In this document: one piece after another, positions 9,129 to 19,100 of the stretch
Position numbering within the stretch: position 1 is the stretch's first letter
Layout of the letters: each line of letters starts with the position of its first letter
Assembly: GCA_020635905.1 (NCBI GenBank)
Contig: JACJYV010000007.1
Span: 496,001-560,000 of the forward strand
Reading direction: 5' to 3'
Source: Bacteroidia bacterium
GTDB taxonomy: Bacteria > Bacteroidota > Bacteroidia > J057 > JADKCL01
DNA length: 64,000 nucleotides
Made by a program: the position numbers and the translations under genes
Notes under the pieces: generated by a model
What the model saw: only the letters and a program-made list of their open reading frames with translations
The model's database searches: none
Told to the model about the DNA's origin: nothing

Positions 9129-9782
9129 TCAGGCCTCGATCCAGCCTTCGCGGATGGCCAGTTTCACCAGTCCTACCACGGATTTGGCTTCTGTTTTGCG
9201 GAATATACTCTTGCGATGGGTTTCCACCGTCCGTTCTGAAATGTGCAAATGGTCCGCGATTTCTTTGTTGGAAAATTCCCTTGCAATCAAACCCACCACC
9301 TCTTTTTCCCGCGGACTGAGCCTTACCGGGGCATTTTCCACTGGCTGACTGAGACCCGAAGCAATGGCAAAGGTCACTTCCTCGCTGAAAAAGGGTTTGC
9401 CTGAGGCTATCTGGCGAATGGCCCGCAGCAGATTTTCCCGGTCAATGGTTTTGACTGCATAACCCTGTGCTCCAGCTTTCAGCATTTCCTGTACGAGTGA
9501 AAATTCATGGTAACTGCTGAGAGCGAGGATGCGAATGGTGGGAAAAGATGCGCGGATGATTTTTGCGGCTTCGATACCATTCAACTCAGGCATGTTCACG
9601 TCCAGCAATAACACTTCAGGCAGGTTTTGGGGGAATGATTCCAGGGCATTTTCAACCTGCTGAAAGCGTCCAATGACCTCCAGATCTTCTGCCCCGGAAA
9701 GGGCCCCGGCCAATCCCTCAAGGATCAGGTGGTGATCGTCGATGATGGCAATCCGGATGGGGGAGGAGTGGGATTTTTCCAT
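9129..9782 (-). CDS. NarL/LuxR-family response regulator
   Basis: The 217-residue protein has an N-terminal receiver domain with acidic pocket Asp15/Asp16 (IAIIDDHH), phospho-acceptor Asp61 (VLLLDVNMPELNG), the SSYHE switch region and the conserved Lys in GYAVKT. The C-terminal LuxR helix-turn-helix runs from about residue 150 (LSPREKEVVGLIAREFSNKE, then IADHLHISERTVETHR). It starts 2 bp after the stop of the histidine kinase, so the two are translated from one mRNA. It should bind DNA when phosphorylated. The target genes cannot be read from this sequence. Confidence 0.94.
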   Translation of the reverse strand: MEKSHSSPIRIAIIDDHHLILEGLAGALSGAEDLEVIGRFQQVENALESFPQNLPEVLLLDVNMPELNGIEAAKIIRASFPTIRILALSSYHEFSLVQEMLKAGAQGYAVKTIDRENLLRAIRQIASGKPFFSEEVTFAIASGLSQPVENAPVRLSPREKEVVGLIAREFSNKEIADHLHISERTVETHRKSIFRKTEAKSVVGLVKLAIREGWIEA

Positions 9783-9784
9783 GG

Positions 9785-11422
9785 TCAGCCCTGCAAAGGT
9801 ACCAAAATTTCCACCGTCAGTCCCTGCCCGGCTACAGAAAGAGGCGTGGCCGTGGCCCCCAGCGCCTGAAGTCGCCCGCGGATGTTGTTCCAGCCACTGC
9901 CCGATCCTGTTTCCAGTTTTCGCAGTTCTGTGCCAGTGCCATCGTCCTCCACCAGAATAAAAAGTCCTTCAGGCCGCTTTTCCAGCAAAATTTGCACCCA
10001 GTTTGCTTTTCCATGGCGAAATGCATTCGCAATGAGTTCCTGGATGATCCTGAAAAGGTGAATCTGGCTGTTTGGGGGCAATTGAGGTAAATCCTCTTCG
10101 GTGACCACACTGATCCTTTCCTGTCCGTCGTGGTTGAATTGCAGTTCCAAATCCCGCAGGGCGGCATACAAGCCAGCTTTTTGCAGGGCCCCGGGCATCA
10201 GGGTATGCGAAATGGTGCGCACTTCCCGGGCCGATTCATCGACCAGGGAAAGGAGGCGCTGGTCATCGCCATTGGGGGCCGCCCGGCCGGAAATTCCCAG
10301 GCGCAGGGCCACCAGCAATTGCCCCACGCCGTCGTGCAGGTTGGCGGCCAGCTTGCTGCGCTCACTTTCCTGGGCCTGAATTACTTCCAGGTAATGGCGT
10401 TTTTCCGCGGCCTGAAGGTCTGCTTCGAGTTGGTGGCGGCGGCGCTGGGCCTGCCTTCTCAACAGAAGAAATACGATGATCCCAATCAATACTGCGACCG
10501 AGAAAAGTAGGGATATATAAAGGATATTGGCCTCTGAGGCGGCCAGGTCGCGTTCCAGCCCAAGTTTTTGGTTGGCAATCTGCTGGGTTTCAAAGCGGGC
10601 CCTCAGATCAGCCATTTCCATGCGCATTTCCCGTTTGAAAAGGGTATCCTGCAATGCCCACAAAAGGTCGTAGGCCTGGTAGGTTTCCCGGGCCATGCCG
10701 TATTGGCTGTAGAGTTGAGCCAGCAGGCGCCGGGCGTAGATCACATCCACCAGAGAGCCGGAACTGTCCCATAAGGAAAGGGCAGTTTGCAGGTGGGCGT
10801 GGCGGAGGTGGAAATCGCCCGTGGCCCGGGTTGAACCCAGTTTGAGGTGGGCAAAGGCAATGGAATTCAGGTCCCCGCTTTGTTCGGCCAGTTGGAGAGC
10901 CGTTTCAAAATCCTTCAATCCAGCCAGGCTGTCGCCGTATCCAGCCCATAATATTTCACCCCGCACCGAGTATAATTTGGACCGCCGTGCATCTGACAAC
11001 CAGGTGCGGGGTGTGCTCAGGCAGCGCTGGATCATGCCGAGAGCCGAATCCACTTCACGGATTTCAAACCAGATTACCCCACGGTAATAGTCGCAGTTAA
11101 ATGCTGCCGAGTCGTCCGGACATTGTTTCAGGGCATCATTGACCGCTTTCAATTCGGCCAGGGCTTCCTTTTTTTCTCCGAGTCCGTACCTTACCCGGGC
11201 CAGATTGATCAGGGAGCGGTTGCTGAGGCGGCAGTTGCCCAGTTTACCGGCCAGGGTGTAAGCCTGCTGCCATGCGTCAAAGGCAGCCCGGTAGTCGCTG
11301 TGAAAGTAGCTGTTTTCACCCAGGGAGTCATATTTGTGGTAGGAAGCATAGCTTTCGTCCCCGGCACGGACGAAGGTCCGGGCCGCCAGCAGGAGCAACA
11401 GGCACATGACCGCGCGGTTCAT
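9785..11422 (-). CDS. TPR-containing sensor histidine kinase, HisKA_3 type
   Basis: The 545-residue protein starts with a signal peptide or N-terminal anchor (residues 1-20). A periplasmic TPR-like helical region covers about 25-285. One transmembrane segment (about 299-321, LYISLLFSVAVLIGIIVFLL) and a short coiled coil follow. The HisKA_3 dimerisation domain carries phospho-accepting His363 in ERSKLAANLHDGVGQLL. The HATPase domain shows the N-box FRIIQELIANAFRHG, the G-box VEDDGTG, and GSGWNNIRGRLQALG. This architecture pairs with LuxR regulators, and such a gene follows 2 bp downstream. The signal sensed by the TPR region is unknown. Confidence 0.93.
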   Translation of the reverse strand: MNRAVMCLLLLLAARTFVRAGDESYASYHKYDSLGENSYFHSDYRAAFDAWQQAYTLAGKLGNCRLSNRSLINLARVRYGLGEKKEALAELKAVNDALKQCPDDSAAFNCDYYRGVIWFEIREVDSALGMIQRCLSTPRTWLSDARRSKLYSVRGEILWAGYGDSLAGLKDFETALQLAEQSGDLNSIAFAHLKLGSTRATGDFHLRHAHLQTALSLWDSSGSLVDVIYARRLLAQLYSQYGMARETYQAYDLLWALQDTLFKREMRMEMADLRARFETQQIANQKLGLERDLAASEANILYISLLFSVAVLIGIIVFLLLRRQAQRRRHQLEADLQAAEKRHYLEVIQAQESERSKLAANLHDGVGQLLVALRLGISGRAAPNGDDQRLLSLVDESAREVRTISHTLMPGALQKAGLYAALRDLELQFNHDGQERISVVTEEDLPQLPPNSQIHLFRIIQELIANAFRHGKANWVQILLEKRPEGLFILVEDDGTGTELRKLETGSGSGWNNIRGRLQALGATATPLSVAGQGLTVEILVPLQG

Positions 11423-11828
11423 GGGGGAAAGTTACTCAGGAATTTTGGATTTCAGGTTTTGGCAGTTATTGAAACGGCCCACCTCCTGGCCAACCTGCGG
11501 TTTGCAGGACTACTGAAGCCCTGCATGAGCCCGGAGGAACTGGAGCAATACCCTCTTTGGGATTTTAGCTAAGGTGAGAATGCAAATAACTGTAAATGGG
11601 GTATGGCCGGAAAGTGAGTTCATTGAAAAGGAAACCTGGGCAGGGCAATTGGAGCAGCCTCATTTTGGGGGCTTGTAACCCGGATTGTGACACTTTGTAA
11701 ATGGAGGTGCAGCAGAATTCTGCGTATTTTCAAGAAAAAATAATCTATTGCATATCGGTTTGCAATGCTCATCCATTCGAAAATGCTCCTCAAGCAGACC
11801 ATGTCGCAAGGTTGCGTATGGGAACCCA

Positions 11829-12412
11829 AAAGGTACCCTCAGGGTAGCTCAGGGGTACCCCGAAGGCAGGCTGAAGGTACCCCTCAGTTACCCCCCGAGT
11901 AAGTTCCGGATACCCCTGGGATAAGTTCCAGTTACCCCCGGAGTAAGTTCCGGATACGCCTGGGATAAGTTCCAGGCAGGGCCAGACTAAGTTACAGGCA
12001 GAAGCAGGCTACCCTTCAGGCAGGAATGGACTATCTGCAACCTACCCCTGAGGTACCTTGAACTTAGTTCAGGGGTACCTTCAACTTATGCCGGAGGTAG
12101 GTCAAACTTACTTCCAGGGTGCCTCCAATTTACCTCCGGGGTAGGTCAAACTTACTTCCGGGGTGCCTCCAACTTACCTGTGGGGTAGGTCAAACTTACT
12201 CCAAAGCTGTCTCCAACTTACCTCCGGGGTAGGTCAAACTTACTCCTGAAGTACCTTCAACTTATCTGCGGGGTAGGTCAAACTTACTCCTGAGGTACCC
12301 TCAACTTATGCCGGGGGTACCTCTAACTTATGCCGGGTGTACCTCCAACTTATGTCAGGGGTACTTTCAACTTATACCAGGGGTACCTCCAACTTATACC
12401 GGGGGTACCTTC
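11829..12412. repeat. Two oppositely oriented tandem arrays of a 22-bp repeat
   Basis: The right arm (12061-12412) has sixteen consecutive units of exactly 22 bp, each starting AACTTA (one AATTTA). Examples are AACTTATACCAGGGGTACCT and AACTTACCTCCGGGGTAGGT, each plus two bases. Units 2, 4, 6, 8 and 10 end in GGTAGGTCA and alternate with units ending in CTCC or CTTC, giving a 44-bp higher-order repeat. The left arm (11884-11993) has five exact 22-bp units in reverse orientation (each ending TAAGTT, at 11901, 11923, 11945, 11967 and 11989), with degenerate units on both sides. The arms converge near 12050. A transcript across both arms could fold into a long branched stem. There are no unique spacers, so it is not a CRISPR. 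Confidence 0.9.
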
Positions 12413-12689
12413 AACCTGCAAACAGGCTGGTTCCGACCTGTTTCAGGGACTTCACGGACACTCCTCAGAGGTGCATCACCCTTATGCCTGACGGGAGTAT
12501 TTGGAAGTATTGGGGAGTATTCAAATAACTGTGTCGTGTGCATCAACTTAACACAAAGCTTCGCCCAATGTACCCTCAGGGGTACCCCTAATATTGCTTT
12601 GGGCTTTCTGAGCCCATGCGGGCCGTTTTTGGTGGGGAGATTGGGGGTGAATGCAACCTGGTTTCTCCCAGCCCGGGATTTGGTGGCGG

Positions 12690-13075
12690 GACCGCAGGGG
12701 ATAAACTGACCCTCGCGCAGGTGTGGCCCCATCCGTGCCGACGGCGGCAATGAGGGACCTCCGTTTTGGGATATTTTGCAGCATGGACGTGCAGGAAGTG
12801 ACCCTGGAAGGGTCATATTATGGTAAAAGGGTGCACCAATCTGCATCCACGACCCCGGCTCCGCAGGGGTCAGGGAGTAAAGGGGGCGAATTATTGCAGG
12901 ATGTACCCACGTCAACGGAATAGGCGATATGGTTATTAATGCGACCGCGCTGCGGTCGGGAACCCCATTCCTGTTTCACTGCCTACAATAATGTGACCGC
13001 GCTGCGGTCAGGCATCTGCCCTTCCGGGCAGAGAAAATCCCCCAGCGCAGGGAATGTTTTCCAAACATGCCTAAT
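12690..13075. repeat. Palindrome-rich REP-like region
   Basis: Several short inverted repeats lie close together. They are TGACCC-TGGA-GGGTCA at about 12799-12814, GACCCCGGCTCCGCAGGGGTC at about 12851-12871, CGACCGCGCTGCGGTCG at about 12943-12959, TGACCGCGCTGCGGTCA at about 12991-13007 and CTGCCCTTCCGGGCAG at about 13016-13031. The two GACCGCGCTGCGGTC copies are identical over 15 bp. This resembles dispersed GACC/GGTC hairpins common between genes in this phylum. I see no gene. Confidence 0.6.
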
Positions 13076-13173
13076 GGGCTTCAGGCCAGCATTTCACCCC
13101 ACCCCACAAAACCATTTCCTGATCCCGGTAAAAATCACGATATTGTGGATGCCAATATCAAATCACAGGAATT

Positions 13174-13500
13174 ATGAAAACCTTTCTCCTGACCTGCCTG
13201 TTTGCTTTTGCAGGCGCAGTTTGTTTCCCGAACCTGCAGGCCCAGACCGCTACGGTGGCAGGCCCCGCCAGCGGGCCCCAGATGCAGACCACGCCGCCCA
13301 CGGTGCCTGTCTCCTATGTGTACCGGGTGCTGTACGAGGCCCAGACGCCCCTCAATACGCCCTATCAGGTGCTGGTAAGTGAGTATTATAATAAGAATTG
13401 CAAGGTCAGTTGTGTGGCCGTGTACCCCAATGGGGACATGAGTTTTTCGGTGGTGTATGGGGGGAATTCGATCATCGTTTTGATTGATGATGCAATTTAA
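13174..13500 (+). CDS. Small secreted protein of unknown function
   Basis: The 108-residue protein has a clear signal peptide (MKTFLLTCLFAFAGAVCFPN, cleavage after LQAQ). The mature part of about 83 residues carries a Pro/Thr-rich start and a two-strand-like segment with two cysteines (NCKVSCVAVYPNGDM) that could form a disulfide. I do not recognise a family. It is convergent with, and overlaps by 4 bp, the 3' end of the 499-residue gene on the opposite strand. A location outside the cytoplasm is likely. Confidence 0.65.
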   Translation: MKTFLLTCLFAFAGAVCFPNLQAQTATVAGPASGPQMQTTPPTVPVSYVYRVLYEAQTPLNTPYQVLVSEYYNKNCKVSCVAVYPNGDMSFSVVYGGNSIIVLIDDAI

Positions 13501-14996
13501 TCCCTGCTTAATTTCCTGTTCACCCAATCTTCCAGCTTAAAATAACGGCCCAGGTATTGGAGTCTTTCCCTGTTCCCTGGCAATTCCAATTCATCTTTCA
13601 AGATTTGTAGTTTTTCTTTTTCCTTTCCATGATTGGTAAATACCTGCCTTACATAGGAGAACAAAGCCTTTTCTGGTGCATGGTAGTTATGGGTATATCG
13701 CAGGTAATCGTAAGCTTTTCGAAAATACAGGTCAAAATAATCTGGGTTTGCTAATTCTGAAACGACCAGGAGCAGCAGAATTCGAACGGAGTATTTTAAA
13801 TCCTGCTTGATATCAGAGTCTTTTCCCGCCAATATTTTTCTGAGCCAATCCAATGCTGTCAGGAAATTACCCAATTGAAAATTAGCCCTTGCAAGCATAA
13901 ATAAATTAACAAGCCGCTCATTATCGTCCATTACGAATGAATATCTGCCGAAGGATTTTTCTGCGTTAAGGACCAGATTTATCTTATCGTTATTCAGTCC
14001 GGGATGGTCGAGTACTGAAATGGAAAGCAAATAGTACTTATTCAGGATTTGGGGAATCAATTGAGGAAATGAAACCTGCAAATTCCAAAGTTCATTCAGG
14101 CTCCTGATCCCCTCATTTGTATTTCCATTTTGAAAGTGAATTGCAGTTCGGGTATAAATTCTGGACAGGTAATGTTGTTTATGATCCTCCATCAAAAAGG
14201 AATTATCCTGGTAAAGTTCAATGACCTGTTCAACCAAATCAAGGGAGTTTTTCTCCCGGGTTTCCAAATAAGAAAGCAGAAGTTTTATCTCTAAAAACTG
14301 CCTTTTCGCTCTTTTGGATTTCAACTTGTTTTCCATTTTGGCGGGCACCAGTTGCTTCAATCTGGCCAGGCCAGAGGCATCCCATCCTCCCTGGGAAAGT
14401 TGCTTTTTCTTCAGTTCAAAATACATTTCCCGGTAGAGCATTTTCAGGGATTGCAACTGCTCCCATTTTTCCCGGATTTCAGTTTCCTCTGCCTTGATTC
14501 TCTGGTTGAACAGATGAAAATCAGCGGCAGAGTCTGTGAAAAGACGGCATTCCTGCTCCAGGATCAGCAATTCCAGGTGCTCTTTGAACCTTTCCTCCCT
14601 GGCGGCTTTTTCAATTCCTTTGGCGATCAGGGTCAGGGCCTCCAGATGAAGTCCCCGCTCCGCAAAGATCATACTGTTCTGAATCCATTCGGTCAATTGG
14701 GCTGAGGCCCGGAATTCGTGTTCCCGAATGATCCTGAGTACAATCTGGGTGAGTTCGCTTTTGGCCTGGGCATAATTTCCCTTCCCCCACCTCTTTTCCA
14801 ACTTTTTTTGCACCTGGCTTTCGTCCTTTTCTGTGGTCTGGCCCATGGCTTTAAAAAGTTGGAGGTATTTGGGGTTTGAATCGGGGATTCGTCCTCCATA
14901 CTTTACCACGGCATCTTTTTCTCCCTTGGTCAGGGATAAGATCAGTCTGGAGAGAGTTTGTGAAGGTGTTCGCATTACAAGAGGATTCAGGTCCAA
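13497..14996 (-). CDS. All-helical TPR-like protein of unknown function
   Basis: The 499-residue protein has no signal peptide or transmembrane segment. It is rich in Leu, Lys and Glu and consists of helix-turn-helix repeats. The N-terminus (TLSRLILSLTKGEKDAVVKY and a KKLEKRWGKGNY segment) looks like a small conserved head. The rest looks TPR/SEL1-like (ALTLIAKGIEKAAREERF, NEGIRSLNELWNL, FLTALDWLRKIL). Similar long helical proteins occur in Bacteroidota genomes without assigned function. It lies just upstream of the RHS island on the opposite strand. I can support a cytoplasmic scaffold or protein-interaction role only as an inference. Confidence 0.75.
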   Translation of the reverse strand: MDLNPLVMRTPSQTLSRLILSLTKGEKDAVVKYGGRIPDSNPKYLQLFKAMGQTTEKDESQVQKKLEKRWGKGNYAQAKSELTQIVLRIIREHEFRASAQLTEWIQNSMIFAERGLHLEALTLIAKGIEKAAREERFKEHLELLILEQECRLFTDSAADFHLFNQRIKAEETEIREKWEQLQSLKMLYREMYFELKKKQLSQGGWDASGLARLKQLVPAKMENKLKSKRAKRQFLEIKLLLSYLETREKNSLDLVEQVIELYQDNSFLMEDHKQHYLSRIYTRTAIHFQNGNTNEGIRSLNELWNLQVSFPQLIPQILNKYYLLSISVLDHPGLNNDKINLVLNAEKSFGRYSFVMDDNERLVNLFMLARANFQLGNFLTALDWLRKILAGKDSDIKQDLKYSVRILLLLVVSELANPDYFDLYFRKAYDYLRYTHNYHAPEKALFSYVRQVFTNHGKEKEKLQILKDELELPGNRERLQYLGRYFKLEDWVNRKLSRD

Positions 14997-15335
14997 TATA
15001 ATGAAAAAAGGGACACAAAATAAATTTGAAGCTCACCTGATTAATGGACTCATTTCCGTTTTTTTCGCCGCCCTCCACCCCCCATCTTTACCTTACAGAC
15101 GGTAATAGCTCAATCCAACTCACTTCATGCTACCTGAAGGTGCGCCCCATTTGATATTGGCCGGGGCCGCCATTCGGGAAATAATCTCCGACCTCAGGGG
15201 AGGGTCAGTCAGGTTTAGCCTCTGGCTTTCCTTTCCCGTGAGGCAACAAAAAGTTGCCTTTTAGGGGGGATGGGGATTGAAGTAGTTAGGAGATCACATC
15301 TGTGGACTGTGGACTGTAAACCGTAAACCGTAAAA
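14997..15335. other. Intergenic spacer with hairpin and heptad repeat
   Basis: No firm gene is present. A 45-codon open frame (15127-15264, MLPEGAPHLILAGAAIREII...) has no recognisable family. At 15241-15263 there is AGGCAAC-aaaaa-GTTGCCT followed by TTT, a possible weak terminator in the plus direction. The last 35 bp before the ATG at 15336 are GACTGTAAACCGTAAACCGT, a copy of the GTTTACG heptad family in inverse orientation. Confidence 0.5.
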
Positions 15336-15897
15336 ATGGACAATAACGAATTTCACCTGGGCAGGTTGATCAAAGAAACCGCCAAAAAGCAACGAATCGG
15401 GCCAACGGATCCCGATAACTATCGCATCCGCGTCAACTTAAGGGTTTAAAGGTCACGCAAAGGCCGCAAAGGGGTTGTTTTCCGCGTTTCGTGGGTTGGA
15501 GGGAGCAAAGATCGCAAAGGCAATAAGCAAATAAAACGTCCAGCTTAGCGAACTTTGCCACCCCAACCAACGTAATCTGGGCCCAAAATTCTTGGCGAAC
15601 TTTGCGATACTGATCATATTAGGCTGAATTTCCACTAAGTTGACGCGCATGCGATAACTATCGGGAGGCCAGATGGTAAACACCAGTAAACAAAATGTGT
15701 ACGGCATTTATCGTCGCATGTCGATGGATACCCACCTGCTGGCCCAGTTGGGGCAGGCCCTGGGACGGGATTTTTTCCGGGATCTGAGCGAAAGCCTTGG
15801 CCCCAAGGTGGAAAAAGAGCTGCGGCAGGAGGATAAAATCAGGCGCTTAAGCGAAGAAATTGAAGAATTGAAACGGCATCTACATTTACCGGGGTGA
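15336..15897 (+). pseudogene. Small XRE-like helix-turn-helix gene broken by a MITE-like insertion
   Basis: The first part (ATG 15336) reads MDNNEFHLGRLIKETAKKQR then IGPTD, which looks like the first helices of an XRE/Cro-type DNA-binding domain. The second part continues (15667 onward) with GQMVNTSKQNVYGIYRRMSM, then DTHLLAQLGQALGRDFF, the recognition helix and dimer helices. A coiled coil of about 25 residues follows (EDKIRRLSEEIEELKRHLHL). Between them lies the 255-bp element at 15411-15665. As read, the first half stops inside the element at 15449, and the second half is in another frame and could only restart at the ATG at 15673 without its first helices. Restoring about two bases would give a normal GPT-D-x-GQMV junction. 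The repressor is therefore probably inactive. Confidence 0.75.
15411..15665. mobile_element. 255-bp MITE-like element with CCCGATA termini (copy 1)
   Basis: The left end CCCGATAACTATCGCATC continues with CGCGTCAACTTA. The reverse complement of the right end reads CCCGATAGTTATCGCATG and continues CGCGTCAACTTA, so 27 of 30 bp match as terminal inverted repeats. The interior contains GGTCACGCAAAGGCCGCAAA and ACCCCAACCAACGTAATC blocks shared with the copy at 62569-62886. There is no transposase, so it would be mobilised in trans. It interrupts an HTH gene. A clear target-site duplication is not visible. Confidence 0.78.
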
Positions 15898-16025
15898 GAT
15901 TTTAGAGGGTGAGAGGTCAGATGTTAAAGCGTGATGGATGGAAAGGGAGTGGATGTTGGTTTTCAATCAGTTGAGGGCAATTTCGACTTCTCTGACCTCT
16001 AAAATCTCTCAATCTAATCCCTCCA
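15898..16025. repeat. AGATTTTAGA-family inverted arms upstream of the RHS gene
   Basis: AGATTTTAGAGGGTGAGAGG TCAGATG at the left and TCTGACCTCTAAAATCTCTC at the right can pair across about 60 bp. This is the same family as at 3118-3256. It lies 120 bp upstream of the giant RHS start and could act in its leader, but that is not shown. Confidence 0.5.
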
Positions 16026-16144
16026 AACTGACACAAGATGTCAGGCCTCGCCCTTAATTTAGATTTACCAAACGAATATTTTTTCCATGGTTTTACCGGG
16101 AGCGGGTTTTAGCTTCGCCCCCCTGACGATAAAAAGTTAAACTT

Positions 16145-19100
16145 ATGTGTCCAACACCTGCCATTTCAGAGGGAAGCTGCGCTTCCCGTTTTGCCCGGCT
16201 GGCCGCTGCGGCCCGATTTGTCCTCCTCGTTCTGACATCTTTCATCTGTCTGTCTAATATCTCGTCCGCCCAATTTACGGGTGGTCATGAGGCGGGGCAG
16301 GCGGCCCCGCGGCGGGCGGAGAAGGCTACCCTCAACGCGGGCCCCATGGGTGGTGATGTGAACCTCTTCACCGGGGCCCTGGACCTGAGCTATGACTTTG
16401 GGGCCATTTCCACCCCCACGGACCTCAGCTTCCCCATATCTCTCAGCTACAACTCCACCGCGCTCACTCAGTACGATGCCCCGCAAAACTCGGGCATCCC
16501 CTACGGGGAGGGCTGGAATCTGGCTCAGGGAGCCATTTCGGTCGATCTGTTGGCCTTCGACTTTGTGAATGGCGACCTGCCCAAAGACCCCCAACTGAGA
16601 ACCATCTACGAGCCTCAGCAGGTACGCATGAAGGGACAGACCTATTACCTCAATGTGCAACTCAACCTGCCCGGCTATGCCGGGAGGCTGGTGTACAAAT
16701 ACCCCGCGCCCACCGACTCCACTCACCTGATCTATGTACTGGAAGGCTTTTCGGGATACGTGGAGGCTGAGTTCGACGGAGCCAACTGGACCGTTAAAAC
16801 CGACGACGGCACCCTCTACTACTTCGATGTGGTGGAAAAGCGCAACCGCAACCCCACCAACTTCACCGCCCAGCTTGAAGATGAACTGGAAAAGCAATTG
16901 CTGCCAAAGACCGAGCCCGTAAAATGGCACCTGAGCCGGATCAGCAATCCCAATCACGCGCGGGACATGCAGATCGTGTTTTACTACAAAAAGTTTGGCA
17001 GGCAAAGGACCTATCAGGAACTCAATCAGCCCCAGATCCAAAACCATTTCTTCGGGCCCAATGCCCCCTTCATGTATCACGATGTGATCACCCCGGTCAA
17101 TCGCGATTACTTTGTGGCCCTGGGCATCTGCGCCCCCTGTAATCTGGGCGATTCGGTGTATTACAAGCCCATCACTCAGCAAAGTCTGGACGCTTATGAT
17201 CAGGTGATCCTGACCGGAGCGGTGGCCTTCGACAATATGGGGGTGGTGTATCAGCAGGTGGACCTGAAGTACAAGACCTGGCGGCCCGAGATCGAACTGG
17301 CGGGCGACCCGGTGAGATTCAGGCGGGGTAAATTTCTCACCCTGAGCGACCCCCGGGTGATCAGGGTGGACTCCATGTATCACCAAAAGACGGTCTGGTT
17401 TCGGGGTCAGGAGGTGGCGGAGAATCTGGCCAAACGCCCGGCTGTGGGCAACAGGCAATTTACCACCGACTGGAACCGCTACCAGCACCCGGCAGCCCAC
17501 CAAAATCCCCTGAGCGACCACTCGGTGGAGATCAGCGACCAAAATCCCTTTGCCGCCCGCTATGCAGGCATATCCGGCACCAATGCACCCTTACCCCAAC
17601 TGTATTACCGGGCCTACACCCAGGCAGAGGCCACCCCAGGCTATAAGCTCCATTTCACCCACTCGGTGCTCGAAAGCCCTCGTATGAGCGCCACCGATCT
17701 CGACACTCTGCCCTCGGGGGAAATGTATGAACTGCGCACTGTATTGAAAGTGCCTTCGGAGGCCAATGTAAACTTCGACTTTGCCCTGGTGACCGGGCTC
17801 AATCCGGGCAATCAGGTGGAGCGGAGCGACGCCAGCGGCACTTATAAATTTTGCTACGACAGCGGGGTGAACAGTGGAGGCTCTCCCACCAGCAACCTGT
17901 TTTTTGACCGGCGGGGCCACACTATATTTTCCACCCTGGGTAACGTGATCAAGTGGAATCCGGCCTTTGAGAGTATGGGGGTGTATTACTACTCTACCGC
18001 CAATCAGTTTCGCATGCCCAACCTGCCCAACGAGTTTGAAGGGTTTCACATCCAGGTAGGCCCCGGCAGCGACAACCTCCTCCACCACGAGGCCCGCAAA
18101 ACCAAAGAGGGTTTTCCCGAATACTATAATAACTATTCGGGAGCCAACCGCCTGACAGATCACCAACTGGCCGTGACGGCCTGGTTTGGCAGCGGGGCTC
18201 CGCTGGAACCCATCCTTTATCACAGCCACTTTTTTCAGGGCACCCAGACCAATAATTACGACAAGGGAAAGTGGGGCAACAGCCAATACCGCCTCTTCTG
18301 GCGCTATCCGCTCCTCAATGCGTTTGCCGGGAACAGCATTTCCCTTACCCAACTGCTGGCCATGGGGGCCAACCAGCCCACCGCACTCACCCATGAGTGG
18401 CTGATCAGCCAACCCACCCAGAACAGTTTTTACCACCACACCGACCTGGCCCTGGTGCATGAAAGCACCCAGCAGACCGGAACCCAGGTACGGGACGCCG
18501 AGTTGACCAATCTGGAACTGGTACGCATTACCCAAAACCCCTGGATGCTGGACAGCGTGGTCTTTTCAGTGCCCTTTTACGGAAAATCGAGTCAGATGAA
18601 GCGGGTTTCGGCCTATAAACTGGGCTACGAACTGGATCAGGTGCGCATCCTCAACAACCTCAACACCCTGGCCAATCTGCCCCAGGGCACCCCGCCCCCC
18701 AGTCCGTGGAAGATGCTCAACGGGGAATATCAGTACCGCAACCTGTGGCACCTGGCCCGCATTGAGCGGGTGGGCTGCGATACCATGGGCAAACCCGTGG
18801 CCACAGGCCAGCACCCGGCCACCCTGTTCAAATATTTCAGCGACAATCATGCCACACCCGGCTTCAACGAAGCATACCTGATCCGGGAGTCATGGAATGA
18901 ACTGGGCGGCAAAAAGACCTGGACCTATAATCTGGACTCGGTCTATACGCGGGTCATCAGCGCCAGCGGACAGGACCATTTTCAGGACAGCAGTTCGGTG
19001 GTGATGGGTGGCAGTCAGGTGATCTCTACCAAAGCGGTAGTCAAAAAAGTAACGGTGGATGATGGCAGCAGCCAGGGGCAAACCCTGGAATACCTCTATC

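Larger units (their letters stand above)
11423..13173. other. 1.75-kb gene-poor spacer between divergent genes
   Basis: No gene is supported in this stretch. Open frames within 12061-12700 are by-products of the 22-bp repeat, whose period is not a multiple of three, so all frames look alike. The stretch holds about 400 bp of unremarkable sequence (11423-11828), the 22-bp array, an isolated GTACCCTCAGGGGTAC palindrome at about 12571-12586, and a palindrome-rich REP-like region. These are listed separately. Confidence 0.7.

Noticed and set aside
11829..12412. CRISPR array
   Set aside because: Units follow each other without unique spacers, the unit is too short, and no cas gene is in the window.
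12308..12709. Open frames of 60-170 codons across the 22-bp array
   Set aside because: They are translations of a 22-bp repeat. Because 22 is not a multiple of three, all frames show similar low-complexity peptides. No start signal or family match is present.
15127..15264. 45-codon frame before the broken HTH gene
   Set aside because: It has no recognisable family and ends in a terminator-like hairpin. It is noted in the spacer entry but not called a gene.
15411..15665. Direct repeat CGATAACTATCG at both element ends as a target-site duplication
   Set aside because: The 12-mer is nearly self-complementary and forms part of the terminal inverted repeat. The second copy also begins with CCCGAT without this host flank, so I assign it to the element.
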